A DNA stretch of 64,000 nt from Candidatus Bathyarchaeota archaeon (GTDB lineage Archaea > Thermoproteota > Bathyarchaeia > Bathyarchaeales > Bathycorpusculaceae). The notes beneath the pieces were generated by a model. The model searched no databases. It was not told the DNA's origin and saw only the letters and a list, made by a program, of their open reading frames with translations. The translations under genes were made by a program, and so were the position numbers. Positions 1 through 7,088 of this stretch are shown here, piece by piece. Every line of letters begins with the position of its first letter. Positions within the stretch are counted from its first letter, which is position 1. The stretch is taken from contig CAIUPH010000092.1 in assembly GCA_903901015.1 (NCBI GenBank), forward strand, positions 1 through 64,000, written 5' to 3'.

Positions 1-73
1 CTCTAAGATAATGTGGGCATCTTGGATTTTGACATACAACATCAACTTTGCTTCTCGGCCTGCCTTTGGGCAT
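1..73 (-). mobile_element. N-terminal fragment of a probable IS1-type transposase, cut by the window edge
   Basis: The minus strand from 73 reads 24 codons from an ATG, beginning MPKGRPRSK and containing a Cys-x4-Cys zinc-ribbon start, then runs off the window. A basic GRPR start followed by a C-x4-CP ribbon resembles the first ORF of archaeal IS1-family transposases. A TATA-like stretch lies at 108-118 on the same strand. The region between this ATG and about 137 begins GGTAATG, similar to IS1-family termini, and it directly abuts the broken end of the HIT gene. Only 24 residues are visible, so the family call is tentative. Confidence 0.45.
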
Positions 74-132
74 GTAATCACCGAGAACATCAAATAGCAC
101 ACAGAATATAAAAGGTATTCTATATTAGGACA

Positions 133-435
133 TTACCGAAAAATCACTTGACCCGCCGCCCACCCGTTATTCTGCACGATACGAATGCCCTCAGCCGCCA
201 TTGCATCCTTGACTCCGTGGGCAACCCGCTTCGCAACCTTGAACAGATAGGCGGCTTCATCCTCCGAAATCTCATAGATATTCTCATAATGTTTTTTTGG
301 AACAACAAGAGTATGTCCCTCGTTGACTGGGCGGTTACTCAAAAAAGCCACAACTTGCTCATCCTCATAGACTACACTTGCGGGCAATTCTTTACGGATT
401 ATCTGGCAGAACACGCATTCAGACATAGCAGTCAT
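133..435 (-). pseudogene. HIT-family nucleotide hydrolase, truncated before the HIT motif
   Basis: The protein starts near MTAMSECVFCQIIRKE (ATG at 435 or 426) and has the normal HIT-family core: CxxC near the N-terminus, the S-N-R-P-V-N-E-G-H-T-L-V-V-P block and a QNNG-WAAGQ stretch. In intact members GQ-V-x-F is followed at once by the catalytic H-x-H-x-H. Here the frame reads GQVIFR and stops, so the histidine triad is missing. The neighbouring sequence looks like an IS end, so insertion is the simplest cause. The remaining protein should not hydrolyse nucleotides. Its start faces away from the methyltransferase gene at 499. Confidence 0.7.
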
Positions 436-498
436 ACCTTTCAGCGGTTTGTTGGTAGGATATAGCTTTAATAGAATTTCGTGTGTCAATAATACTTT

Positions 499-1527
499 AT
501 GGATACTTTAGTCGATGACATAGGCAGTTTTCCGTTGCCACAGGGAATTGGAAGGGAAACCTACAGCAGAGCGTATGAACAGGCAAGAGAAGCAATATTC
601 AAGGGCAAAGACCCCGCAAAAGACGAGTTTACCCAGAAAAACTTCTGCCAAGTAATCGTTGATTCCTTCCGCAAAAAGGTTGCCTCAGGCTTAGACGTAA
701 TAAATTTTCCACAGCACTACAGCGGAATCAAACAGGTCGGCGACGCCATCCACGCAGCTATGGCGAAGGGCTCATTTGTCGTGGACCAAGAGAGAGCGTT
801 TCTCCCAGAAATATACGTCCTAAACCAAGAAGCCAAACATCTCAGTGAAGAATTCGAAAAAAAAATCCAGCTGCGTGTCTCAATTTTTGGTCCAATCGAG
901 CAGTACTTAGCTGAAGTCGGAGCTACGGCTTACCCAGATGTACTGGATGGCTTTGCCCAAACCATAAATCGCTTCGCAAAAAACTCCATCTTAAATAACA
1001 AGTATATCGAAACCAAAGCGGTATCCATCGATGAACCCAGCCTCGGCCACAGCAGCTTCAATGGTACGCCAGAGTTGATCCGTGAAACCCTCGAAAAAGC
1101 CTACGATTTCCAAGGACCAACCAAACAGATTCACCTGCATTTCTCGTCAGGCATCCGAGATTTGCTGAGTTTGAAAGGTCTTGACGTGTTGTCGTTTGAG
1201 TATGCTGCTTCCCCAAAAAACATTGAATCCGTTTCCAAAAGCATGCTTGAAGAAGCCGACAAACAGATTCGCGTTGGCATAGCACGAACAGACATCGACG
1301 CGATTTGGGCTGAACTCTATGAGAAAGGCATCACTAAACCAACATCGGAGCAGGTAGTTGAGCCAGTAGAAATGATAAAGAAACGGTGCGAATTTGCCAA
1401 AGGAAAGTACGGCGAACGAATGACGTTTACGGGTCCTGACTGCGGACTCGGCGGATGGCCCAATCAGGAAACAGCCGCGTTATTGCTGGAGCGTACGGTG
1501 AAAGCGGTAAAATCAATTAAATTCTAA
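499..1527 (+). CDS. MetE-like cobalamin-independent methionine synthase family protein
   Basis: This 342-residue protein is a single MetE C-terminal-type barrel, the size of archaeal core MetE enzymes that use a methylated corrinoid protein or another methyl donor instead of methyl-folate. It opens with the family's D-D-I-G-S-F-P-L-P motif. Zinc-site positions can be followed: H212, E234 (in LSFEYA) and C315 (in GPDCGLGG). The usual HxC pair is HxH here (H212-L-H214), so one of the two thiolate ligands is replaced by histidine. ATG 499 is the only plausible start. It is divergent from the HIT gene and convergent with the slipin gene. Substrate and donor cannot be read from sequence. Confidence 0.75.
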   Translation: MDTLVDDIGSFPLPQGIGRETYSRAYEQAREAIFKGKDPAKDEFTQKNFCQVIVDSFRKKVASGLDVINFPQHYSGIKQVGDAIHAAMAKGSFVVDQERAFLPEIYVLNQEAKHLSEEFEKKIQLRVSIFGPIEQYLAEVGATAYPDVLDGFAQTINRFAKNSILNNKYIETKAVSIDEPSLGHSSFNGTPELIRETLEKAYDFQGPTKQIHLHFSSGIRDLLSLKGLDVLSFEYAASPKNIESVSKSMLEEADKQIRVGIARTDIDAIWAELYEKGITKPTSEQVVEPVEMIKKRCEFAKGKYGERMTFTGPDCGLGGWPNQETAALLLERTVKAVKSIKF

Positions 1528-1565
1528 TTTTTTTGAAACAAAAAAGTAAAGAAGAAAAAATCTTC

Positions 1566-2438
1566 TTATTCAGATGTGTCTTCGGATGGTGCAGTCGGTT
1601 GGGGTTCTTGCTTTGGCGTTGGTTTCTTCTTTGCAGCGAGAGCTTGTTGTGCATTGGTCAGGTCTTTGAAGCCGTAGGTTCCAATTGGAGGCCACCCAGC
1701 TTCAGGCATGGATGCAGGTATTAACATGATTGTGTTTGTTTGCGATTGCTGACCCAACTCATAGAGTATGTTCATCCACCTAAGCCGTAGACCGTCCGGG
1801 CTTGCTTCATACATTTTTGCTGCTTCAATCATCTTTGCTGATGCTTCGAACTCGGCGGTGGCTAAGGTTACTCTTGCGATGCGTTCCCGTTCTGCCTGTG
1901 CTTGGCGACTCATAGCATCTTGCAGGTTGGCGGGGATGATGACGTCTCGTACTTCGACTGAGGTAACTTTGATGCCCCATGACTCAGTTTTTTCGTCGAT
2001 AATTTCTCTTAGGCGTGCTCCGACTTTTTCGCGTTCCGCAAGCAGTTCATTGAGGCTGACTTTGCCAATGACTTCTCGCAGAGTCGTTTGGGATGCTAAT
2101 TGGGTTGCTTGGTAGTAGTTTTCAACGGCTAACACTGCTTTCTCTAAATCCACGGGTTTCATGTACAAAACGGAGTCCACGTTTACGGGTACGTTGTCTT
2201 TGGTCAGTGTGGATTCTGTGCGGAATTGTATGGTATCGAGTCTTGTGGATATTTTCAAGGGCGCTCGATCAATTAACGGAACCAAATAGACTACGCCGGG
2301 TCCCTTTAATCCCATGTAGCGTCCGAGCCTTAAAACTGGCATGCGCTCCCATTCCTTCAGGACGCGGATGCCGCTTAACAGGAAAAATGCTACAACAATA
2401 ACTATAAAACCTATGATTGGAGCTAGAACTTCAGACAA
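1566..2438 (-). CDS. SPFH/stomatin-like (slipin) membrane protein
   Basis: The 290-residue protein has one N-terminal membrane helix (about residues 5-24) followed by an SPFH/band-7 domain (about 25-190) with the typical EWERMPVLRLGR and T-R-L-D-T-I blocks. An Ala/Glu-rich helical stretch (AQAERERIARVTLATAEFEAS) normally drives oligomerisation. The tail after about 250 is Pro/Lys/Glu-rich and probably disordered. Slipins form ring-like scaffolds in the membrane and are usually paired with an NfeD protein. An NfeD gene lies directly upstream on the same strand (2479-2874, 40-bp gap), so the two probably form one operon. The gene converges on the MetE-like gene. Confidence 0.85.
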   Translation of the reverse strand: MSEVLAPIIGFIVIVVAFFLLSGIRVLKEWERMPVLRLGRYMGLKGPGVVYLVPLIDRAPLKISTRLDTIQFRTESTLTKDNVPVNVDSVLYMKPVDLEKAVLAVENYYQATQLASQTTLREVIGKVSLNELLAEREKVGARLREIIDEKTESWGIKVTSVEVRDVIIPANLQDAMSRQAQAERERIARVTLATAEFEASAKMIEAAKMYEASPDGLRLRWMNILYELGQQSQTNTIMLIPASMPEAGWPPIGTYGFKDLTNAQQALAAKKKPTPKQEPQPTAPSEDTSE

Positions 2439-2478
2439 TTTTCATTCCTTCAATTAGTGCTATTCTATGCTTGGAGAA

Positions 2479-2874
2479 TTAAGCTTTTTGCTCGGTTGGT
2501 ACTACCACAAGAAACATGCCTTCCATACCCACGACGTCTATGGTTTGACCCATGTTTATTTCGCCTTCTTTGGTTGTGGCTTGCCAGAATTCGCCTAGGA
2601 CGCGGACTTCACCGTTGGGTTTGAGGTCTGTTGTTGCTGTGCCTTTGGCGCCGACTAATGCTTCTTTGCCTGTTTTTACCCGTTTAAACTGTGCTTTTAC
2701 GCCCACATAGAAGATTGCTGCTACGATTAAAGCGACGATTATGAGGGTTAATGCAAGGGTTACTTCAACTTGGACTGCTAGCCCGTAGTAGGTTGTTCCT
2801 GAGATTGCAGCGTAGAACAGAAACGCGGCTATTGTTACTAAGATGCCTATGACGAAAGCTAATCCAGCGTGCAT
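2479..2874 (-). CDS. NfeD-family membrane protein, short form
   Basis: This 131-residue protein has two membrane helices (about 5-25 and 37-57) and a C-terminal OB-fold-type beta domain (about 65-131) with G-x-x-G-x-A and G-E-V-R-V-L-G-E-F-W patterns typical of NfeD. It is the short form without the N-terminal ClpP-like protease domain. Short NfeD proteins are encoded next to slipins and are thought to stabilise or organise the slipin ring. Here it is the first gene of a two-gene minus-strand operon with the slipin at 1566-2438. Confidence 0.85.
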   Translation of the reverse strand: MHAGLAFVIGILVTIAAFLFYAAISGTTYYGLAVQVEVTLALTLIIVALIVAAIFYVGVKAQFKRVKTGKEALVGAKGTATTDLKPNGEVRVLGEFWQATTKEGEINMGQTIDVVGMEGMFLVVVPTEQKA

Positions 2875-2988
2875 ACAAATCCCTTAAGTAGTGATAGGCT
2901 GAATGGGCTTATAAGGTATTTTAGAAAATATGCTGATAGAGGAATCTTGAAAAATTTAATATAAACTTAACTATACTGCGTATTGTGA

Positions 2989-3132
2989 ATAAAAGCGGTT
3001 GAAGTTGTCGTTAGGATTACTAAAAACGGTCGGATAGCCATACCCAAAAAACTTAGGGAAAAATATGGCATCAAAGATAAGGTATTGATGGTTGAAGAAG
3101 ATGAAAAAGGAATACTAATGAAAACTCCTTAG
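2989..3132 (+). pseudogene. AbrB/SpoVT-type swapped-hairpin antitoxin-like ORF without a usual start
   Basis: This frame encodes about 47 residues with the AbrB/SpoVT pattern: V-V-V-R-I-T-K-N-G-R-I-A-I-P-K-K-L-R followed by EKYGIK-D-K-V and a short hydrophobic strand, ending at TAG 3130-3132. It is open only from an in-frame TGA at 2986-2988, and no ATG, GTG or TTG precedes the domain. A GTG at 2985 is one frame off. Either an indel near 2995 separated start and domain, or a rare start is used. No toxin gene follows. A TATA-like AT-rich block lies at about 2951-2970. Confidence 0.45.
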
Positions 3133-3245
3133 TTTAATATTATAACTACAAGTTTTTTCTTCTGTAACTAAAAAAAATTTAATTAACAAAAGTTCATCTG
3201 GAACAAAACTAAAAAAGAACAATAAAAAAAGAAATATTATTTTGT

Positions 3246-3383
3246 TTAGTTCCAGTGTTCGTCTACGAATAGTCGCAGTGATGGGTCTTCGCGTGGCACG
3301 ACGCTGAGTTGGGGCATGGGGGATGGTCGTCTGCGCAGTGGCGGCGCGGGCATTGGAGATGGAGGCTCAATCTCAAGGGGCAT
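3246..3383 (-). CDS. Small Pro-rich protein behind the HtrA gene
   Basis: A 45-codon ORF starts at ATG 3383, only 8 bp after the stop of the protease gene. The N-terminal half is Pro- and Arg-rich (MPLEIEPPSPMPAPPLRRRP) and the C-terminal half contains REDPSLRLFVDEHWN. No family is recognised. Its position and spacing suggest it is read from the same transcript as the protease. A short Pro-rich peptide with a distinct hydrophobic or acidic C-terminus could be a PDZ or adaptor ligand, but that is speculation. It could also be a chance ORF. Confidence 0.4.
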   Translation of the reverse strand: MPLEIEPPSPMPAPPLRRRPSPMPQLSVVPREDPSLRLFVDEHWN

Positions 3384-3391
3384 TTTAGTTA

Positions 3392-4339
3392 TCAGTCTTC
3401 TTCGCCTCCTTGAACGACTGGGACGATGGCTGTTTCGATTAGGCTCTCTTTTCGGATGATGGTCAATGTGACTTCTTTGTCGATGACGTCTTCAGCGAGC
3501 AGTCTTGGGAGGTTGTAGAATTCGGTGACGGGTTTGTCGTTGAACTTGACGAGTACGTCGCCCATGGCTAAGCCAGCTTTACGCGCGGGTGAACCTGCTT
3601 CGACGCTAAAGATCATGACGCCTGTTTCCTGCTCTAAGCCTGCTGCCTCAGCGATTTCCTCTGGGATGGCGACGGTGTTGGCGATGATGCCGAGGTAGCC
3701 TTTCTGAGCGACTTTTCCAGTCATTAGGCGGTCGGTGATGGCTTTGACTTTGTTTATGGGTATGGCGATGCCTCTTTGCCAGACGTAGGCGGCGTTTATG
3801 CCGATTAATCTGCCTTCCACGTCGATGAGTGGTCCGCCGCTGAAGCCAGGGTTTAGCTGTGCGTCGGTTGCGATGATGTTTTCCATTGCTGTTCCTCGCC
3901 AGCCGCGGATGGTGCCATTTATGCTGGTTACCATGCCGGAGGTGGCGGTTGATTGGTTGCGGTTGAAGGGGTTAGCCAGAGCCAAAACGTATTGTCCAAC
4001 GTTTAGTTTCTCTGAATTGCCCATCTCTATGGGCGTGAATTCGCCTTTCTCTGCTTTGACCAATGCTACGTCGTTGTATGGGTCGGTGCCCACGATTTTT
4101 GCAGTGACGGTTTTTTCGCCCACGCCGATTTTAACTGCGCTGCATCCTGAGAGCACATGGTTGCAGGTAACTATGTAGCCGTCTTTGGTGAGGACGACGC
4201 CTGTGCCGTGTGACATCTGCGCTTTTACGCTGACGACCGACTCCGAGGTCTTCCGAATTAAGCTGCTCGTTGCTTCCGAGAGCGCCTTCAATACTTCCAC
4301 TGAACTGATAGTTTGAGTCATATTTTTTTCACTGGCCAT
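3392..4339 (-). CDS. HtrA/DegP-like serine protease with one PDZ domain, cytoplasmic
   Basis: The 315-residue protein has a trypsin-like protease domain (about 35-205) and one PDZ domain (about 215-305). The catalytic triad is visible: H61 in TCNHVLSG, D90 in DPYNDVALVK and S167 in NPGFSGGPLI. The usual GNSGGP is GFSGGP here. There is no signal peptide or membrane helix before the protease domain, so unlike bacterial DegP it should act inside the cell in protein quality control. M7 is an alternative start. Transcription runs into the small Pro-rich ORF at 3246-3383. Confidence 0.9.
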   Translation of the reverse strand: MASEKNMTQTISSVEVLKALSEATSSLIRKTSESVVSVKAQMSHGTGVVLTKDGYIVTCNHVLSGCSAVKIGVGEKTVTAKIVGTDPYNDVALVKAEKGEFTPIEMGNSEKLNVGQYVLALANPFNRNQSTATSGMVTSINGTIRGWRGTAMENIIATDAQLNPGFSGGPLIDVEGRLIGINAAYVWQRGIAIPINKVKAITDRLMTGKVAQKGYLGIIANTVAIPEEIAEAAGLEQETGVMIFSVEAGSPARKAGLAMGDVLVKFNDKPVTEFYNLPRLLAEDVIDKEVTLTIIRKESLIETAIVPVVQGGEED

Positions 4340-5040
4340 CTAATACCCAAAAAGGTATATGTTGACTAAGGAACCCGCAAACCCAGTCACAAAACGATGC
4401 CGAGTAGCCGAGTTCTATTTTTTTATTAGTGGATGGTGGCAGAGGCCCTTTATTCATAATCTTCCAGTGGGCTTGGCTGCACGTTGTATTTTGGGTTCTG
4501 CGTCGAGGGCAGGTTGCTGGTTGGTTGAGGCGACTTCTACAAGCCCATCGGCACAGCGGCAAACTTCTTTTGGCTCTTTATGTGGGCAAATCGATTTTAA
4601 GGGTGCCACAAGACCGCTTGCGGGTTGGGTTGCTTTTTGGGTTTAGGCTGTTTCTCTGTTGCTGTTTGGTTGTGAGATAACCGATTTTTTTCACATGCGG
4701 TGCATGGAGCTATGTTGAGTTTGGCTTCTTGTGGTTGTGAATGCATATTGAATAATAGACCTTAGTCGTAATTGGCTACGCTGGAGAAAATCGCAAAATT
4801 TCTACCCATTACCTAATCAACAGTTACGCTTTTCACAAGATACCCGCCACTAAACTACGAAAAAATCATAGTTTTTCTAGCACAATTAATTATGACTAAA
4901 GTCTAATCATAAAATGCAACAATCTCGCTCTCTATAACTCTAATGAATAAACTGAATAGCGTTATCGCACATTTGACCCCTAAATCCCTTTTTCCGTCTT
5001 CGTAGAAAAAATGGACTTTGACAATTGAAGAAAAGTTAAT
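4340..5040. other. Roughly 700-bp stretch without a convincing gene
   Basis: The left half (4340-4680) is GC-richer and has several overlapping short frames on both strands, none with a family signature. One minus-strand frame (a GTG near 4607 to a stop near 4463) encodes about 48 residues with a CPHK...CRC cysteine pattern and could be a zinc-ribbon remnant. The right half (4683-5040) is very AT-rich and looks like promoter or spacer DNA ahead of the lipocalin gene. No tRNA, inverted repeat or IS end was seen. Confidence 0.5.
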
Positions 5041-5538
5041 GTGCACGACAGCTTGCATGATATTGATGTGGATATTTTGACTAATACTATGCTTGAAGTA
5101 GTCTCCAAAGTAGAGCTTGAAAAATATTTAGGCAAATGGTACGAGATTGCACATCTTCCCGCTAAATTCCAAGAAGGCTGCAACGAAACAACAGCAACAT
5201 ACACACTACTGGCTAATGGCGCCATTTCTGTGCTAAATGAATGCACAAAAAACGGCAAAGTGAAGCTGGCAAGAGGCAAAGCAAAATTGGTTGACAAAAT
5301 CACAAATGCAAAGCTCAAAGTGACGTTTTTCTGGCCGTTTTATGGTGACTATTGGATTATTAAACTGGGCGATAACTATGAGTATTCAGTTGTAGGCACA
5401 CCAAACCGCCGGTATCTTTGGATATTGAGCAGAACCTCCAAAATGGATGGCGAACTATTTTCGCAATTAATAGAATTTGTAAAGGCAAAAGGTTTCGATG
5501 TCGTAAGCCTCATTAAGACCAGTCAGAGTGGCATTTGA
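5041..5538 (+). CDS. Lipocalin (Blc/apolipoprotein D type)
   Basis: The frame encodes up to 165 residues from GTG 5041. The likely start is ATG 5089 (MLEVVSKVELEKYLGKWYEIA). The lipocalin signature G-x-W is present as YLGKWYEIA, followed by the second block N-E-T-T-A-T-Y, the central FFWPFYGDYWIIKLGDNYEYSVVG strand pair and the C-terminal L-W-I-L-S-R helix entry. The family binds lipids or other small hydrophobic molecules in a beta-barrel cup. Bacterial Blc is an outer-membrane lipoprotein, but this copy has no signal peptide or lipobox and is predicted cytosolic. Lipocalins are rare in archaea, so transfer from bacteria is likely. Confidence 0.85.
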   Translation: MHDSLHDIDVDILTNTMLEVVSKVELEKYLGKWYEIAHLPAKFQEGCNETTATYTLLANGAISVLNECTKNGKVKLARGKAKLVDKITNAKLKVTFFWPFYGDYWIIKLGDNYEYSVVGTPNRRYLWILSRTSKMDGELFSQLIEFVKAKGFDVVSLIKTSQSGI

Positions 5539-6069
5539 TCAAAAAATCCCTTTTCCATATCTTAAGGAATCAGGACTTTTCCTTTTTTTAGTTCTAATGA
5601 AGTAAAAATTCAAAAAGGCAATAATTATAATCAATATTATTCCAACGGCTATTGTTAAACCCGCAAAAATCGAGGGTTTTAATCCCATGATAGGCGAAAT
5701 TACGGAGTATTCATAATGAACAAAATTTGTGTTTTCGATGTCGCTATAAAGAACGTTAAAAGTGTAACCACCATCGACATTGGCAACGAACACGAAATCC
5801 CCCTTATGAGCGTGGGTTACAGAGTCCACTACTGTAACTCCATTGGGGCCATATACTTGAAAACCTGTCGTTCCATCGCCTCCAGTAAAATTGAATGAAC
5901 CAGTCACCGTTTGTCCAGCTTTTAGGCTAATATATAAAAAACTCATTTGACCGTTGCCCAGAGTCTTTTGATTTGTTATAGGCGCACTGTATAAAGTTAA
6001 GATTGAAGCGGAGGCAATTGTAGCCGTCAACAAAACAATGATAATTTCCAGAGCTATCAGTTTTCTCAT
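5539..6069 (-). CDS. emp24/GOLD-like membrane-anchored extracytoplasmic protein
   Basis: The 176-residue protein has an N-terminal signal sequence (about 1-22), a beta-rich extracytoplasmic domain (about 40-130), a strong membrane helix (about 135-160) and a short basic cytosolic tail (RTKKRKS). The order small beta domain, single helix, short basic tail matches eukaryotic emp24/gp25L/p24 cargo receptors. The patterns L-K-A-G-Q-T-V-T-G-S-F and G-D-F-V-F-V-A-N-V-D-G-G-Y-T-F resemble the GOLD fold. Function in archaea is unknown. It faces the lipocalin gene tail to tail. Confidence 0.6.
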   Translation of the reverse strand: MRKLIALEIIIVLLTATIASASILTLYSAPITNQKTLGNGQMSFLYISLKAGQTVTGSFNFTGGDGTTGFQVYGPNGVTVVDSVTHAHKGDFVFVANVDGGYTFNVLYSDIENTNFVHYEYSVISPIMGLKPSIFAGLTIAVGIILIIIIAFLNFYFIRTKKRKSPDSLRYGKGIF

Positions 6070-6212
6070 GTATTAAATCTATAATTATTTTGCTGTATCA
6101 GCTATTAAATTTTGGTAATCATTTGCATAACATGCGTAGTTATTGTATTCTCTAAAAGTTTAGAACTATCCTGTAACAGTAGAAATCAAGGATAAACATC
6201 CTTTAAAAATTA

Positions 6213-7004
6213 CTAAGCGCCAAGGCACATTTCAAGCAATCCTTCAAAGTTTTGTCTATTTGTATTTTTCTTAAAATTTTTCAGAGCGCCAATTAACTCT
6301 GACTTTGGCTTTTGACCAAACACTTCGCCCAGAATTTTTGCTGCCCTGCTGTTTCCCATAAAGAGAAACTGGCAAACCGAAGTAACGTTGATAACTTTGC
6401 GCACTATGCTGGCGGTTTCAAAGTCAACAATGAACGCGTGGTTGTCTTTATCCACGAGTAGGTGTTTTGTTGCTTTGCTGATTTCGCCGTGGTCTAGGCC
6501 TGATTTGTCTAGCCGCCAGCACTGCTCCATTATGTCAACCAAAACCTTTCGGATAAGCTCTTTTTCCCTGTGGGTTTCGAGCCAAGTTTCAATCAAGTCG
6601 CCGTCGATGAGCTGGGACAGCATGAAATTGGTGCTTTCAGCTATGAATTTGGGTCCGACGCCGAGTGCGTTGGCTTTCTGGAGCATTTCGGCTTCATGCT
6701 TGAAGTCGGTTCGGTCGGCGTCTATTCGGCGCATCTTCAAAGCCACCCTTTGCCCCTTCAAATGCGCTATTACCACGACACCCACGTAGCCTTTGCCTAA
6801 AACAGGAATGTTAGATGCATGGGCTTTTCCCGCGAATTCGAGTACTTTAACTCCGTGCAGCCGCAGTTCCTCTATTCGGTTCCGTATTTCTGCAGGGTTT
6901 GCTCTTGGGTAACACAATATTGACGCGTAAGGTTCCTCGCCGAGGTTTTCCAAGGACACGGTTTTCGGTGGCTGCACTGCAAATCCTCTGAATGCTATTG
7001 ACAT
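6213..7004 (-). CDS. Atypical protein-kinase-fold protein with altered catalytic loop
   Basis: The 263-residue protein has the landmarks of a small kinase fold in order: glycine loop LGKGYVGV (69-76), the ALK lysine at K90, an alpha-C glutamate in KHEAEM (about E104), a catalytic-loop equivalent HGEIS (172-176), and D-F-E at 194-196. It is closest in style to RIO/Bud32-like archaeal kinases. The usual HxD aspartate is glutamate (E174) and the loop asparagine is absent (ISKAT), so it may be a weak kinase or a pseudokinase. The metal-binding D194 is kept. No neighbour hints at a substrate. Confidence 0.6.
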   Translation of the reverse strand: MSIAFRGFAVQPPKTVSLENLGEEPYASILCYPRANPAEIRNRIEELRLHGVKVLEFAGKAHASNIPVLGKGYVGVVVIAHLKGQRVALKMRRIDADRTDFKHEAEMLQKANALGVGPKFIAESTNFMLSQLIDGDLIETWLETHREKELIRKVLVDIMEQCWRLDKSGLDHGEISKATKHLLVDKDNHAFIVDFETASIVRKVINVTSVCQFLFMGNSRAAKILGEVFGQKPKSELIGALKNFKKNTNRQNFEGLLEMCLGA

Positions 7005-7088
7005 TGGGGTTATTTAATTAAAGTTTAAGTGCAGTTTTCATAAAGTATCGGTTAGCGTTGGCTTTAAGAGGCGGGAGGGAGGGCGAAA

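Noticed and set aside
4359-4680. Overlapping plus and minus ORFs of 77-95 residues
   Set aside because: They overlap each other, have no motifs or ribosome binding sites, and lack the codon pattern of neighbouring genes.
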